Positions 8,030-17,378 of a DNA stretch of 64,000 nt are shown here, in pieces (the stretch's first letter is position 1; each line of letters opens with the position of its first letter). Source of the DNA: Haloglomus litoreum. Lineage in GTDB: Archaea; Halobacteriota; Halobacteria; Halobacteriales; Haloarculaceae. The stretch covers positions 4,092,001 through 4,156,000 of the forward strand of contig NZ_CP119988.1 in assembly GCF_029338515.1 (NCBI RefSeq), read 5' to 3'. The position numbers and the translations under genes are program-made. Under the pieces are notes generated by a model. That model made no database searches, had not been told where the DNA came from, and worked only from the letters and a program-made list of their open reading frames with translations.

Positions 8030-9730
8030 ATGCCACCCCTCGAGTTCGACGACGAGCCACCGGAACAGCTGACGGTCGATACGGCCCTGGAGAACCGGGC
8101 CGAGGCGATTCCCGACGAGCGGTTCGTCCTCTACGGTCCCGAGGAGCGATCCGTCTCGTACCGCGAGATGGACCGCATCGCCAACGCCATCGGGAACTCG
8201 TTACGCGAGGCCGGTGTCGGCCGGGGTGGCCGGGTCTCCGTGATGGTCGAGACGCACTTCACCGCCCTGTGTGCGTTCTTCGGCATCGTCAAGGGCGGGA
8301 TGATCTACTCCCCGATCAACGACGCGTACAGGGGAGCGACGCTGTCCTACCAGCTCGACGATACCGCGCCCGAGGCCCTCGTCATCGAGGACCGCTTCCT
8401 GGACCGACTTGACGAGGTCGCCCCCGATTTGACCACGACGCCCCGGCTCGCGGTGGTCGAGACGGACGCCGAGAGCGCCCCCCCGCCCGACGGCTTCGAG
8501 ACGATACCGTTCGAGGAACTCCTCGAGGGAAGTCCCGAGAGCCCCGACGTCGACACCGCGTGGGACGACGTGGCGAGCGTCCTGTACACCTCCGGGACGA
8601 CCGGCCAGCCGAAGGGGGTCTGCCAGCAACACCGGTGGATACTCTCGAACTACGCGGAGCTGGGGTGGCGGCTGCAGTCCCCCGAGGACGTGACCCACAC
8701 CAGCCTCCCGCTCTACCACGTGGGCGGACTGTACAACGACATCCTGGGGGCGATGATGGCGGGCGCGTCGGTGAGCCTGTGGGACCGTTTCAGCCCGGAC
8801 AGGTTCTGGGACCGTATCGACCGGGCACAGGCCTCCCGGACGATGCTGGTCTCCTCGATGATTCCGTGGCTGATGAACCGCCCGGAGCGGGCGACCGATT
8901 CGGAGAACAGCCTCGACAAGGTGCTCATGGCCCCGCTGCCGGAGAACTACGACGAGATCGCCGACCGGTTCGGGTTCGACATCGTACAGACCGCGTACGG
9001 CTCGACGGAGGTGGGCAACGCACTCGCCGGACTCGTCCGCTGCTTCGACGACGAGTTCATGACGCCGGAACGGCTCCGGCGGGGGATGGCTCCCGACGAG
9101 GTGCTCGACACCGGACTGGAGCTGGGCGTCCCCATCGTCGAGAGCGTGCCCGGTGACGGCTGGCTCGGCAGCGGCGAGGGGCGTCCGAACCTGGAGCTGG
9201 CGATCGTCGACGAGCGGGACGAGCCGGTTCCGACCGGCGAGGTCGGCGAACTCGTCGCCCGACCGAAGCGGGCCGCGATACTGTTCAAGGAGTACGACGG
9301 GAAACCGACGGAGACGGTGGCCTCGTGGCGGAACCTGTGGTACCACACGGGCGATGCGATGTATCGCGACGAGGCGGGGCAGTTCTACTTCGTGGACCGG
9401 ATGGGCGCCGCGATCCGCCGCCACGGGGAGAACATCTCCTCCGAGCAGGTCCAGAGCCTCGTCAACAGCCACGACGCCGTCGAGCGCTCGGCCGCGTTCC
9501 CGGTCCCGGCAGACGAGGGTGACGAGGACGAGGTGGCGGTCGCCGTCGAGACCGCCGAGGGCGCACAGCTGAGCGAGGCCGAACTCCGGCGCTACCTCGA
9601 GGACCGGATGCCCGAGTTCATGCGCCCGCGATACATCACGTTCGTCGCGGAAATCCCGACCACCGCGACGAACAAGATGGAGAAGTACAAGCTCCGCCAG
9701 GAGCTGGTCGAGCGGCACGACCTGGAGTGA
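8030..9730 (+). CDS. Acyl-CoA synthetase, CaiC/AtuH-like (AMP-forming)
   Basis: This 566-residue ANL-family ligase activates a carboxylic acid with ATP and CoA. It has the P-loop motif YTSGTTGQPKGV (about 187-198), YGSTEVGN, the hinge region YHTGDAMYRDEAGQFYFVDRMG, and a C-terminal domain with the catalytic lysine in TATNKMEKYKL. The ATG at 8030 was chosen over one ten codons upstream because a TATA-like box lies about 30 bases ahead of it. It converges with the carboxyltransferase gene at 9803 across a GC-rich hairpin. The context suggests it activates the acid that enters the carboxylation pathway; the substrate is unknown. Confidence 0.92.
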   Translation: MPPLEFDDEPPEQLTVDTALENRAEAIPDERFVLYGPEERSVSYREMDRIANAIGNSLREAGVGRGGRVSVMVETHFTALCAFFGIVKGGMIYSPINDAYRGATLSYQLDDTAPEALVIEDRFLDRLDEVAPDLTTTPRLAVVETDAESAPPPDGFETIPFEELLEGSPESPDVDTAWDDVASVLYTSGTTGQPKGVCQQHRWILSNYAELGWRLQSPEDVTHTSLPLYHVGGLYNDILGAMMAGASVSLWDRFSPDRFWDRIDRAQASRTMLVSSMIPWLMNRPERATDSENSLDKVLMAPLPENYDEIADRFGFDIVQTAYGSTEVGNALAGLVRCFDDEFMTPERLRRGMAPDEVLDTGLELGVPIVESVPGDGWLGSGEGRPNLELAIVDERDEPVPTGEVGELVARPKRAAILFKEYDGKPTETVASWRNLWYHTGDAMYRDEAGQFYFVDRMGAAIRRHGENISSEQVQSLVNSHDAVERSAAFPVPADEGDEDEVAVAVETAEGAQLSEAELRRYLEDRMPEFMRPRYITFVAEIPTTATNKMEKYKLRQELVERHDLE

Positions 9731-9732
9731 GT

Positions 9733-9779
9733 CCCCGGCCACAGCCCCGCCAGCGTCCGGTCGCTCCCGTCGGCCGGGG
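9733..9779. terminator. Inverted repeat between convergent genes
   Basis: Perfect 8-base arms (CCCCGGCC/GGCCGGGG) about 31 bases apart lie between two converging stop codons. This is one of six similar GC-rich hairpins at convergent junctions here. No T-run follows, so a termination role is inferred. Confidence 0.4.
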
Positions 9780-9802
9780 CGGGCGGGCACGTCGCAGGGC
9801 GC

Positions 9803-11419
9803 TCATATCGGCGGGATGCCGTGTTTCTTCGGCGGCCAGTCCTCCTGGGTGCGTAGCTGCGCCCGGTCGATGGTGTCGATGAGGAGGGGCCGGGTCTCCT
9901 CCGGGGTGACCACCCTGTCGATGCCCATCCCCTCGGCCGCGCGGAGCGCACCGGAGCGCCCCACGAACCGGTCGACGAGTTCCTCGCGCTTCTCGTCGGG
10001 GTTCTCCGCGGTCTCGATCTCGCGACGGTAGATGACGTTGACCGCTCCCTCGATCCCCATGGCCGCGAGTTCGGTCGTGGGCCACACGGCGTTGAGTTCG
10101 TTCCTCGTTCGGCCTCCGGCCATCGCCAGATAGCCGAGCCCGTACCCCCGACGGAGCACGATACTCATGACCGGCGTGGTCGCCCGCTCGATCTGGTACA
10201 CCAGCTTGCCGGAGTGGCGGGCGAGCCCCTCGCGTTCGGACGTGGGCCCGGGGAGGAACCCGGGGACGTCCGCGAGGAACACCAGCGGGAGTTCGAACGC
10301 GTCACAGAGGGCGATGAACCGCGAGGACTTGGTCGTCGCGTCCGTGTCCAGCGTCCCGGCCTTGGACCGGGGATTGTTGGCGACGACACCGACCGGCGTG
10401 CCATCGAGTCGGGCGAACCCCGTGACGATGCTCCGTGCGAACCGGGGCTTCAGTTCGAAGAACGTGTCCCGGTCGACCAGCCCCTCGACGACCGTGTAGA
10501 CGTCGAACGCCTTCTTCGGGTCGGCGGGGATGATCTCCGCGAGTTCGTCCGCCTGCTCCTGCCGTGGCGGGGCGGACTCGTCGGCCGCCGGTGGGCTCTC
10601 GGTCGCGTTCTGGGGAAGGTAGCTGAGGTACTCCCTGACCGCGTCGAGGCAGGCTTCGTCGTCCTCACAGGCCATGTCGGCCACGCCCGTCTCCCGGGTC
10701 TGGAACGCGGCCCCCCCGAGTTCCTCCTTCGAGACATCGATTCCCAGCGCCGCGTTGGTCAGGGCGGGCCCCGCGATGCCCATCGTCCCGGTCCCCTCGA
10801 CCACCGGCACGAAATCACAGAACGCCGAGAAGTTCGTCGGCCCGGCGAACCCGGGACCCATTATCGCCGACACCAGCGGGACCCATCCCGAGAGCTTCGT
10901 CAGCTTCGTGAACAGGTCACCGTCGTCGCCGTGGGCGAACGGTCGGGCATCGAGTCCCTCCTGGATGCGGTGCCCACCGCCGTCGTGGAGGAGGACGGTC
11001 GGGAGTCCGCGCTGGAGCGCGATATCGAACAGCCGGCTCATCTTCCGGCTTCCGGTGTGGCCGATGGAGCCACCCTTGACCGTGTAGTCGGACGCCATGA
11101 CGGTGACCGGCTGCCCGTCGATCCGTGCCGTCCCGGTGACGATTCCGTCGGCCGGGGCGTCCTCCCGGGTCCAGTCGGAGGTCTCGGGCGTGCTCGGAGC
11201 CGGGGCCGCGAGTGCCCCGATCTCGTTGAAACTCCCGCCGTCACAGAGGTAGTCGATCCGCTCGCGTGCGGTCAACTTCCCCTGGGAGTGTTGCTGCTGG
11301 ACGGCCTCCGGTCGCCCCTCGTCGGATATCGATCGCCGCGCCTCGACGAGGCGCTTGCGTAACCGCTCGGCGTTGAGGCGCGTCTGCGGGTCCGATGGCG
11401 GTGAGTCCTCGTTGCTCAT
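9803..11419 (-). CDS. Acyl-CoA carboxylase carboxyltransferase (beta) subunit 1
   Basis: This 538-residue biotin-dependent carboxyltransferase moves carboxybiotin's CO2 to an acyl-CoA. Both crotonase-like halves are present: the N-half with GGSIGHTGSRKMSRLFDIA and the GPGFAGPTNFSA acyl-CoA loop, the C-half with ADVPGFLPGPTSEREGLARH and the oxyanion-forming AMAGGRTRN region. It is more similar in layout to methylcrotonyl/geranyl-CoA-type subunits than to ACC beta. The ATG at 11419 follows a TATA-like box at 11447-11456; the longer upstream frame lacks acidic composition. Its partner biotin subunit is probably the gene at 15319. Confidence 0.9.
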   Translation of the reverse strand: MSNEDSPPSDPQTRLNAERLRKRLVEARRSISDEGRPEAVQQQHSQGKLTARERIDYLCDGGSFNEIGALAAPAPSTPETSDWTREDAPADGIVTGTARIDGQPVTVMASDYTVKGGSIGHTGSRKMSRLFDIALQRGLPTVLLHDGGGHRIQEGLDARPFAHGDDGDLFTKLTKLSGWVPLVSAIMGPGFAGPTNFSAFCDFVPVVEGTGTMGIAGPALTNAALGIDVSKEELGGAAFQTRETGVADMACEDDEACLDAVREYLSYLPQNATESPPAADESAPPRQEQADELAEIIPADPKKAFDVYTVVEGLVDRDTFFELKPRFARSIVTGFARLDGTPVGVVANNPRSKAGTLDTDATTKSSRFIALCDAFELPLVFLADVPGFLPGPTSEREGLARHSGKLVYQIERATTPVMSIVLRRGYGLGYLAMAGGRTRNELNAVWPTTELAAMGIEGAVNVIYRREIETAENPDEKREELVDRFVGRSGALRAAEGMGIDRVVTPEETRPLLIDTIDRAQLRTQEDWPPKKHGIPPI

Positions 11420-11446
11420 CAGTGGGTACCGTTCGACGAACCCATA

Positions 11447-11456
11447 GTTAAGTATT
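11447..11456 (-). promoter_or_regulatory. TATA box AATACTTAAC (carboxyltransferase 1)
   Basis: On the minus strand this decamer ends 28 bases before the ATG at 11419. The identical decamer precedes the AtuA-family gene (15141-15150), consistent with matched expression. Confidence 0.6.
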
Positions 11457-11597
11457 GACGCCCCGAGAGGTTCGGGTACGGAACCGGCGACACGGCGGAC
11501 GGAACTGGCGACTCGTCTCCCCGTCCCGACCCCGGGAGCGGGGCGGACGCGAGCGCGGTTGCCCCGCAGACCGCCCGCTCCGATGCCACACAGACCG

Positions 11598-12401
11598 ATG
11601 ACCGGACTCACACCAACCCACGACGAGATCGAACGGATTCAGGACCGGATGGCGACGAACAGATTCGACGACATCCGGGCGGTGTCGATCAGATACCTCA
11701 CGCAGCCGTCCATCGTGGACCGCCTGCTCCCGCCGGGGCTGGAGCCGACCGACGAGCCGCTGGTCGAGGCCGAGGTCGTGACCGTCGGTCGGAGCAACTG
11801 CGTCGGCGCATTCGCGGGCGGTGGGTTGTACGTTCGGGCCCAGCACGACGGCGAGGTCGGGAACTACTGTCTGACGATGCCGATGTCAACCGACGAGGCG
11901 GTTCGGTGGGGCCGGGAGCTGCTCGGCGAGCCGAAGCGGCAGGCGAGTGTCGAGCTAGAGCGGAACGGCGACGAGATCAGCGGCCACATCACCCGGCACG
12001 GTGAGCCGCTCCTCGGTATCGAGGCGACCATGGAGTCCCGCCGGGGCAGTAGCACCGGCTCGCAGTCGGTGTTCCACTACAAGCATCTGCCCGCCGTGAC
12101 CGGCCGAGGGTTCCAGTTCGACCCGGTGCTGGTGCGGGTCCGTTTCGCCAGCGAACTGGACCGGGTCGAGACCGGTACCGGGTCGATACGTCTGGGACGG
12201 ACCCCCCACGCTCCGCTCGACCGCATCGAGGTCGCGAACGTCCGCGGCGCCTCCTACTACGAGGGGCGCCTCACCTCGAGCCAGGAGGAACTCACCACGG
12301 TCGACCCGGACGAGTTCCTCCCGTACGCGCTCGGAGGGCCGGGCACGTACGACTGGCTCGCACTGGACAACCTGTCGGAGTCGTCTTCGTCCCGTCCGTA
12401 G
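11598..12401 (+). CDS. Acetoacetate decarboxylase family protein (divergent copy)
   Basis: This 267-residue protein is a second lineage of the ADC superfamily. The segment WGRELLGEPKRQASVEL (about 104-120) matches the classical catalytic segment more closely than the other two copies and keeps Lys113. It is only distantly related to the proteins at 7164 and 19192. The ATG at 11598 is one of several close candidates, so the first 10-30 residues are uncertain. It lies divergently from carboxyltransferase 1 and upstream of an enoyl-CoA hydratase. Confidence 0.8.
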   Translation: MTGLTPTHDEIERIQDRMATNRFDDIRAVSIRYLTQPSIVDRLLPPGLEPTDEPLVEAEVVTVGRSNCVGAFAGGGLYVRAQHDGEVGNYCLTMPMSTDEAVRWGRELLGEPKRQASVELERNGDEISGHITRHGEPLLGIEATMESRRGSSTGSQSVFHYKHLPAVTGRGFQFDPVLVRVRFASELDRVETGTGSIRLGRTPHAPLDRIEVANVRGASYYEGRLTSSQEELTTVDPDEFLPYALGGPGTYDWLALDNLSESSSSRP

Positions 12402-12538
12402 GTCGGAGGGACCCGTCGCCCACCCAGTCCGCGAGGGGCCTCACCCCCCTCCGACCAGCACAGCTATGAGCCCCTGAGTACCATCCACACGTGGCAGCGC
12501 CGTCGAACGACCTCGCGGAGCGGTCAGAACACCACCAC

Positions 12539-13348
12539 ATGACGAACGATACACCGAGCCTGTCGAACGACGACCTGGACGTGTCGATCAGTGCGGACGA
12601 GCTGGTGATCCGGGCCACGATCGATCGGCCCGAATCACGGAACGCGCTGAACGACGCCGTGTTCGAGGGCCTGCTGGCGGTCATGGAGGTCGCCGACGAC
12701 GGCCCGTGCCGTGTCGTCGTCATCCGTGGCCGTGGCGGGCAGTTCTGTTCGGGGGGCGACCTGCAGGACATGAACGAACGGGAGACCGCGTCCGTCGAGG
12801 AGCGACGCGAGAACGCCTCCGGACTCGCCACCCTCTACGAGCGGATGGTCTCCACGTCGGCGCCCACCGTCGCCGCCGTGGAGGGCTACTGTCTCGCCGG
12901 GGGCTGCGGCCTGGCCGCCGGGTGCGAGTTCATCGTCGCCGCAGAGACCGCGACCTTCGGGACACCGGAGACGCACGTCGGCATGTTCCCGATGCAGGCG
13001 ATGGCGGCCATCATGCCGGCCGTGCAGGAGAAGCAGGGACTGGACATGCTGTTCACCGGACGGCACGTCTCGGCGACCGAGGCCAGGGACATCGGGCTCG
13101 TCACACGCGTCTTCGAACCGGAGGCGTTCGACGAGGAGCTCGATGCGCTCGTCGACACACTCGCGTCCAGCAGCCCCGTGATGATCTCGATGGGGAAGGA
13201 GGCGTACTACAATCAGCGCGACATGAGCTTCGAACGGGCGTACGGCTATCTCAAGGAGATGCTGGTCCTGCTCATGGAGAGCGACGCCCATCGGGAGGGT
13301 GTCGCCGCGTTCGTCGAGGACCGGGACCCGGACTGGAAGGCGAGGTGA
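12539..13348 (+). CDS. Enoyl-CoA hydratase/isomerase family protein (AtuE-like position)
   Basis: This 269-residue crotonase-fold protein hydrates or isomerises an unsaturated acyl-CoA. The oxyanion-hole segments are visible: FCSGGDLQDM (about 76-85) and the helix AVEGYCLAGGCGLAAGCEF (about 113-131). The canonical hydratase glutamate positions are not both evident by eye: the loop reads ETHVGMFPMQAMAA, so isomerase-type chemistry remains possible. In Atu and Liu pathways a crotonase acts right after the biotin-dependent carboxylation, which fits its place here. Confidence 0.88.
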   Translation: MTNDTPSLSNDDLDVSISADELVIRATIDRPESRNALNDAVFEGLLAVMEVADDGPCRVVVIRGRGGQFCSGGDLQDMNERETASVEERRENASGLATLYERMVSTSAPTVAAVEGYCLAGGCGLAAGCEFIVAAETATFGTPETHVGMFPMQAMAAIMPAVQEKQGLDMLFTGRHVSATEARDIGLVTRVFEPEAFDEELDALVDTLASSSPVMISMGKEAYYNQRDMSFERAYGYLKEMLVLLMESDAHREGVAAFVEDRDPDWKAR

Positions 13349-13373
13349 CCGGTGGCGAACGGGCAGCCACCGG
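13349..13373. terminator. Inverted repeat between convergent genes
   Basis: Perfect arms CCGGTGGC/GCCACCGG with a 9-base loop start at the hydratase stop codon and lie ahead of the converging AtuA-C gene. Confidence 0.45.
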
Positions 13374-13434
13374 CGCACGGTCGGGAGCGGGCCGCCCCCG
13401 GACGTGACCGGGAGCCGTCGGAGGTGACGGCCGA

Positions 13435-13758
13435 CTACGGGGCCATGTCCGTCTCGATCTCCATCCGGAGCAGCGCCGCGCTGTACGTCTTCCCCTGATT
13501 GTCCAGTCGGAGCGAACGCACGCCACCGCCGCCGAGGGCGTCGTGGATGACGAAGTTGAGCGCGCCGATGTTCGGCATCTCGTAGCGCTCCACCGGGCCC
13601 TCTCGGAGCTCCGAGAAGTGTTCGGCCACCCGGTCGGCCGTGACGTGCGCTTCGAGGATGGGATAGTACTCCGGTTCGCTGGCGATCAGGCCGATGTTCG
13701 CGATGTCGCCCTTGTCGCCGGACCGTGCGTGGGCGATCTCACGGAGGACCGTGGTCAT
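13435..13758 (-). CDS. AtuA-family small subunit (AtuA C-terminal domain protein)
   Basis: This 107-residue protein matches the C-terminal domain of AtuA-type proteins (start MTTVLREIAHARSGDKGDIANIG; the HARSGDKGD block is characteristic). In many bacteria this domain is fused to the larger AtuA domain; here it is a separate gene whose ATG overlaps the large-subunit stop by four bases (ATGA). The biochemical role of AtuA proteins is not established. The overlap argues for a stoichiometric complex of the two parts. Confidence 0.82.
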   Translation of the reverse strand: MTTVLREIAHARSGDKGDIANIGLIASEPEYYPILEAHVTADRVAEHFSELREGPVERYEMPNIGALNFVIHDALGGGGVRSLRLDNQGKTYSAALLRMEIETDMAP

Positions 13759-15116
13759 GCGGTACCTCCGCTCGAGGCGACCGACACGTCGACATCGACC
13801 AGTTCGCGCGGTACGGTACAGGGCCAGAACGAGAGTATCTCGGTCGGCTTCGGCCGCCCGTCGACGACCGCGGTCACGTTCGGCGGGCCGCCGAGGGCGA
13901 TCGGGATGGCCTGCTGGCCGAACTCGTGCAGCGGGGCTTTCTCGCTGGCCCGCGCCACGATACGGAGCGTTATCTCGTTCGGGTCCACCGGCTCCGGCGC
14001 GATCGCACCGTGGCAGCCGTCGTATCCCAGGAACTCCGTGTGGATCTCGTCCAGGTCGACCGCTGCACGTTCCAGCCGTTCGCGGACGATCTCGTCCGCC
14101 CGCCGGGCCTTCTCGAGCGCATCCGGCCAGGAGTAGGTGAACAGTACCTGTGCCTTGTAGCCGTCCTGGTAGAGGGCGGTTACCTTCAGGTCCTCCGGGG
14201 GCGAGCGCCCCCGGCAACCGGACACCCGCACCCGGTCCGCGCCGGCCTGCGCGAGTTGCAGGGACGTGAAGTCCGCGGTGACGTCCGGAACCACGTAGCT
14301 CCTCGGGTCCGTAATCTCGTACACCAGTTGCTCTTTGACCGTGGCCTCGGTGACCATCCCGCCCGTTCCCTCCGGTTTCGTGACCACGAACTCGCCGTCG
14401 GGGGCCATCTCGACGATCGGGAAGCCGATGTCGGTGAAGTCCACGTCCTGCCACCCGCCGAGGAAGTTCCCGCCGGTGGCCTGCGCCCCGCACTCGAGGA
14501 TGTGGCCCGCGATGACACCGCTGGACAGGCGGTCGAGGTCGTTCTCGGTCCAGCCGTACTCGTGGACGAGTGGGCCGAGGACGGTCGCCGCGTCGACGCA
14601 CCGTCCGGTGACGACGATGTCGGCCCCCTGCTCGAGCGCCTCGGCGATCGGGAACGCCCCGAGATAGGCGTTCGCCGCGATCAGGTCGTCCGCGATCTCC
14701 TCGAACGGCGCCCCGGTATCCATGTTGTCGAAATCGACACCGCGGTCCCGGAACGCCGGCACCTGTGAGAGGATGTCGTCGCCCGTCACCGCGGCGACGG
14801 CGACGTCGAACCCGGCGTCGGCCGCCACCTCCAGAACGGACTCCTGACAGGCGGTCGGATTCACCCCGCCGGCGTTGGCGACGAGCCCGATGTCCTGCTC
14901 CACGAGGTCGGGCAGTATCCGGCCGACCATGGCCGGGAAGTCGCGGGCATAGCCCAGCGACGCGTCCTCCGTCTGCTGGCGCTTGAGTATCGCCATCGTC
15001 ACCTCGGCGAGGTAGTCCATGGCCAGGTAGTCCACATCCGGCTCACGGTCGATGATCTGGGCGGGGCCGCCGGGGTCGTCCCCCCAGAACCCGGATGGAT
15101 AGCCGATCCGAATCAC
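13755..15116 (-). CDS. AtuA-family protein, large domain (DUF1446)
   Basis: This 453-residue protein is the large AtuA domain (acyclic terpene utilisation A; DUF1446). Typical motifs are IRIGYPSGFWGDDP at the start, the VANAGGVNP block, VVTGRCVDAATVLGPL and the GHILECGAQATGGNF motif. The GTG at 15116 is chosen because a TATA box (AATACTTAAC) lies 25 bases ahead and the motif-bearing sequence begins immediately. The function of AtuA is unknown. It always keeps company with biotin-dependent acyl-CoA carboxylases, and here it is flanked by the biotin subunit and two carboxyltransferases. Confidence 0.85.
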   Translation of the reverse strand: MIRIGYPSGFWGDDPGGPAQIIDREPDVDYLAMDYLAEVTMAILKRQQTEDASLGYARDFPAMVGRILPDLVEQDIGLVANAGGVNPTACQESVLEVAADAGFDVAVAAVTGDDILSQVPAFRDRGVDFDNMDTGAPFEEIADDLIAANAYLGAFPIAEALEQGADIVVTGRCVDAATVLGPLVHEYGWTENDLDRLSSGVIAGHILECGAQATGGNFLGGWQDVDFTDIGFPIVEMAPDGEFVVTKPEGTGGMVTEATVKEQLVYEITDPRSYVVPDVTADFTSLQLAQAGADRVRVSGCRGRSPPEDLKVTALYQDGYKAQVLFTYSWPDALEKARRADEIVRERLERAAVDLDEIHTEFLGYDGCHGAIAPEPVDPNEITLRIVARASEKAPLHEFGQQAIPIALGGPPNVTAVVDGRPKPTEILSFWPCTVPRELVDVDVSVASSGGTA

Positions 15117-15140
15117 GCCCGACAGGACACCGTCACCGTG

Positions 15141-15150
15141 GTTAAGTATT
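15141..15150 (-). promoter_or_regulatory. TATA box AATACTTAAC (AtuA-family gene)
   Basis: Identical to the box at 11447-11456; it lies 25 bases before the GTG start at 15116 and supports that start. Confidence 0.6.
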
Positions 15151-15179
15151 CCGCCGCGACCCACGACGACGCGCTGGTC

Positions 15180-15239
15180 GGCGCCCGGCCTCCCGCTCCC
15201 GGCACGGCCGGCGCCCGACCTCCCGCTCCCGGCACCCAG
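15180..15239. repeat. Two tandem copies of a 30-base unit
   Basis: The unit starts GGCGCCCGGCCTCCCGCTCC and is repeated once with four or five changes in the spacer between the AtuA and biotin-carboxylase genes. No coding or regulatory role is visible. Confidence 0.6.
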
Positions 15240-15318
15240 CGAGCTGTCGTGACCGCACCGGATCGGTCGGCGGCCCACGCCTGGAGGACACAGGGTGCGG
15301 CTTCCCGGCCCTTTGCCG

Positions 15319-17157
15319 TCACCCGTCGGTGAATCGGACCAGGAGATCGCCGGCGACGACGCTATCGCCCGTCGCTACGGTCACCGAATCGACCGTCCCC
15401 GACCGTGACGCGAGGACATCGTTCTCCATCTTCATCGATTCGAGCACACAGACACGGTCGCCCTGCTCGACCGTGTCGCCCGCTTCGACCGCCACGGAGA
15501 CGACCGTTCCGTCCATCTCCGCGACGACACCACCGTCGTCGGCCCTCTCCGGAGCGGCGCTGCCCGTGGGGTCATCCCGGTCCGAAGCACTGCTCCCCGC
15601 GTCGGTCGCCGCCGTCGCGGCGGTGTGTGCTCCCGTCGCCGGGACATCCGTGAGCGCGTCTCCGGCGAGTTCGACGTCGAACTGCCTCCCACCGACGGTG
15701 ACCGTAAGCGTCCGGGACGGCTCGCCACTCGACTCGGCGGTCGGCTGCCCCCACCTGTCGACCGCCTCCTCGATCCGGTGGGAGTCGAGTTCCTCGTCGA
15801 GGTACGTCGTCGTGTGTGTGGCATCGACGAACCGGTCGTCGGTGAGCATGAGGCGATGGAAGGGGATCGTCGTCCGGATCCCGGCGAGGTCGAACTCCGC
15901 CAGTGCGCGCTTCGCCCGCTGGAGGCACTCCGCACGGTCGGAGGCGGACACGATGACCTTCCCGATCATCGAGTCGTACTCCCCGCCGATCTCCGTCCCT
16001 TCCCGGATCGCGTCGTCGACCCGGACACCGATGCGACCCGGCGGGTCGTAGCTGGTCACCGTGCCCGTCGTCGGTTCGAACGCCGCCGCGGGGTCCTCGG
16101 CGTTGATGCGGAACTCCATCGCGTGCCCGTCCAGTTCGACCTCCTCCTGCGAGAACGGCAGTTCCGAACCGGCTGCGATCAGTAGCTGCTGCTTGACGAT
16201 GTCGATGCCCGTAATCTCCTCGGTGACGCAGTGTTCGACCTGGATCCGGGTGTTGACCTCGAGGAAGTAGAAGTCCGCATCCCGGCCGAGACGCTCGTCC
16301 GGGTCGTCGCGTCGGTCCTCGACGAGGAACTCGACGGTTCCCGCGTTGGTGTAGTCCGTCGCGCGGACCCCACGACGAGCGGCAGCCCCGAGTTCCGCCC
16401 GTAGCTCGTCCGTCAGGCAGGGGCTGGGCCCCTCCTCGATCACCTTCTGGTGGCGGCGCTGGAGCGAGCAGTCACGCTCCCCCAGGTGCCGGACGTTCCC
16501 GTAGTGGTCGGCGAGGATCTGGATCTCGACGTGACGGGGGCTGTCGAGATAGCGTTCCAGGTACACGGCGTCGTTGTCGAAGTACGCCTGGCCCTCGCGC
16601 CTGGCGCTCTCGAGCTGCGGTTCGACCTCGTCCTCACGCCGGACGACCTTCATGCCGCGACCGCCACCGCCACCCTCCGCCTTGATGGCGATGGGGTAGC
16701 CGTGTTCGTCGGCGAAGTCGATGATGTCGCCGGCAGTATCCACCGGCTCGGTCGTCCCCGGGACGACGGGCACGTCGGCGTCGACCATCGCGCGCCGTGC
16801 CTTCGTCTTCTCCCCGAGTCGCTCCATGGAGTCGGCCGACGGCCCGACCCACGTGATGCCCTCGGACCGCTCGACCCGCGCCGCGAACTCGGCGTTCTCC
16901 GCGAGGAAGCCGTACCCCGGGTGGATGGCATCCACCGCGGCGTCCCTGGCCACCTCCATGATCGTCTCCTGGTCGAGATACGACTCGGCAGCCCGGGAGG
17001 CGCCCACGTGATACGCGTCGTCGGCGTATCGGACGTGACTTCCCCCCTCGTCCGCGTCGCTGTATATCGCCACGGGGGAGATCCCGAGTTCGCGACACGC
17101 CGCCATCACGCGGATGGCGATCTCGCCCCTGTTCGCGACCAGCACTTTCTCGAACAT
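15319..17157 (-). CDS. Biotin carboxylase with C-terminal biotin carrier domain (acyl-CoA carboxylase alpha)
   Basis: This 612-residue subunit carboxylates its own biotin using ATP and bicarbonate, then presents it to a carboxyltransferase. The biotin carboxylase part (about 1-450) starts [18 protein letters not shown] and shows the ATP-grasp Gly-rich loop [11 protein letters not shown] and the [10 protein letters not shown] active-site block. A BT-like linker follows, then a biotinyl domain with Lys576 in ESMKMEN. Two carboxyltransferase genes (9803, 17379) flank it, so one alpha subunit may serve two beta subunits. Confidence 0.93.
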   Translation of the reverse strand: MFEKVLVANRGEIAIRVMAACRELGISPVAIYSDADEGGSHVRYADDAYHVGASRAAESYLDQETIMEVARDAAVDAIHPGYGFLAENAEFAARVERSEGITWVGPSADSMERLGEKTKARRAMVDADVPVVPGTTEPVDTAGDIIDFADEHGYPIAIKAEGGGGGRGMKVVRREDEVEPQLESARREGQAYFDNDAVYLERYLDSPRHVEIQILADHYGNVRHLGERDCSLQRRHQKVIEEGPSPCLTDELRAELGAAARRGVRATDYTNAGTVEFLVEDRRDDPDERLGRDADFYFLEVNTRIQVEHCVTEEITGIDIVKQQLLIAAGSELPFSQEEVELDGHAMEFRINAEDPAAAFEPTTGTVTSYDPPGRIGVRVDDAIREGTEIGGEYDSMIGKVIVSASDRAECLQRAKRALAEFDLAGIRTTIPFHRLMLTDDRFVDATHTTTYLDEELDSHRIEEAVDRWGQPTAESSGEPSRTLTVTVGGRQFDVELAGDALTDVPATGAHTAATAATDAGSSASDRDDPTGSAAPERADDGGVVAEMDGTVVSVAVEAGDTVEQGDRVCVLESMKMENDVLASRSGTVDSVTVATGDSVVAGDLLVRFTDG

Positions 17158-17347
17158 TGCCACCTCTTCTCGTGACGCGCAAATCAATGTTCCCCGGGGG
17201 AGACGCACGCCCGGTTCTGGACCGTCTCAGACATCGAGCGGGCGACCTCGACCGACCAGGAGACCGCTGCCGCGCACGCCTGCTTCCCCTTCGCCGTTCT
17301 GTGGTCCGGCGCGCCTGCGGCCGGAGGGCCGGTACCCCTCGACGGTA

Positions 17348-17357
17348 GGTTATTATC
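17348..17357 (+). promoter_or_regulatory. TATA-type promoter of carboxyltransferase 2
   Basis: GGTTATTATC centred about 27 bases before the ATG at 17379. Confidence 0.5.
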
Positions 17358-17378
17358 ACGGAACCCGGATTACAGGCC

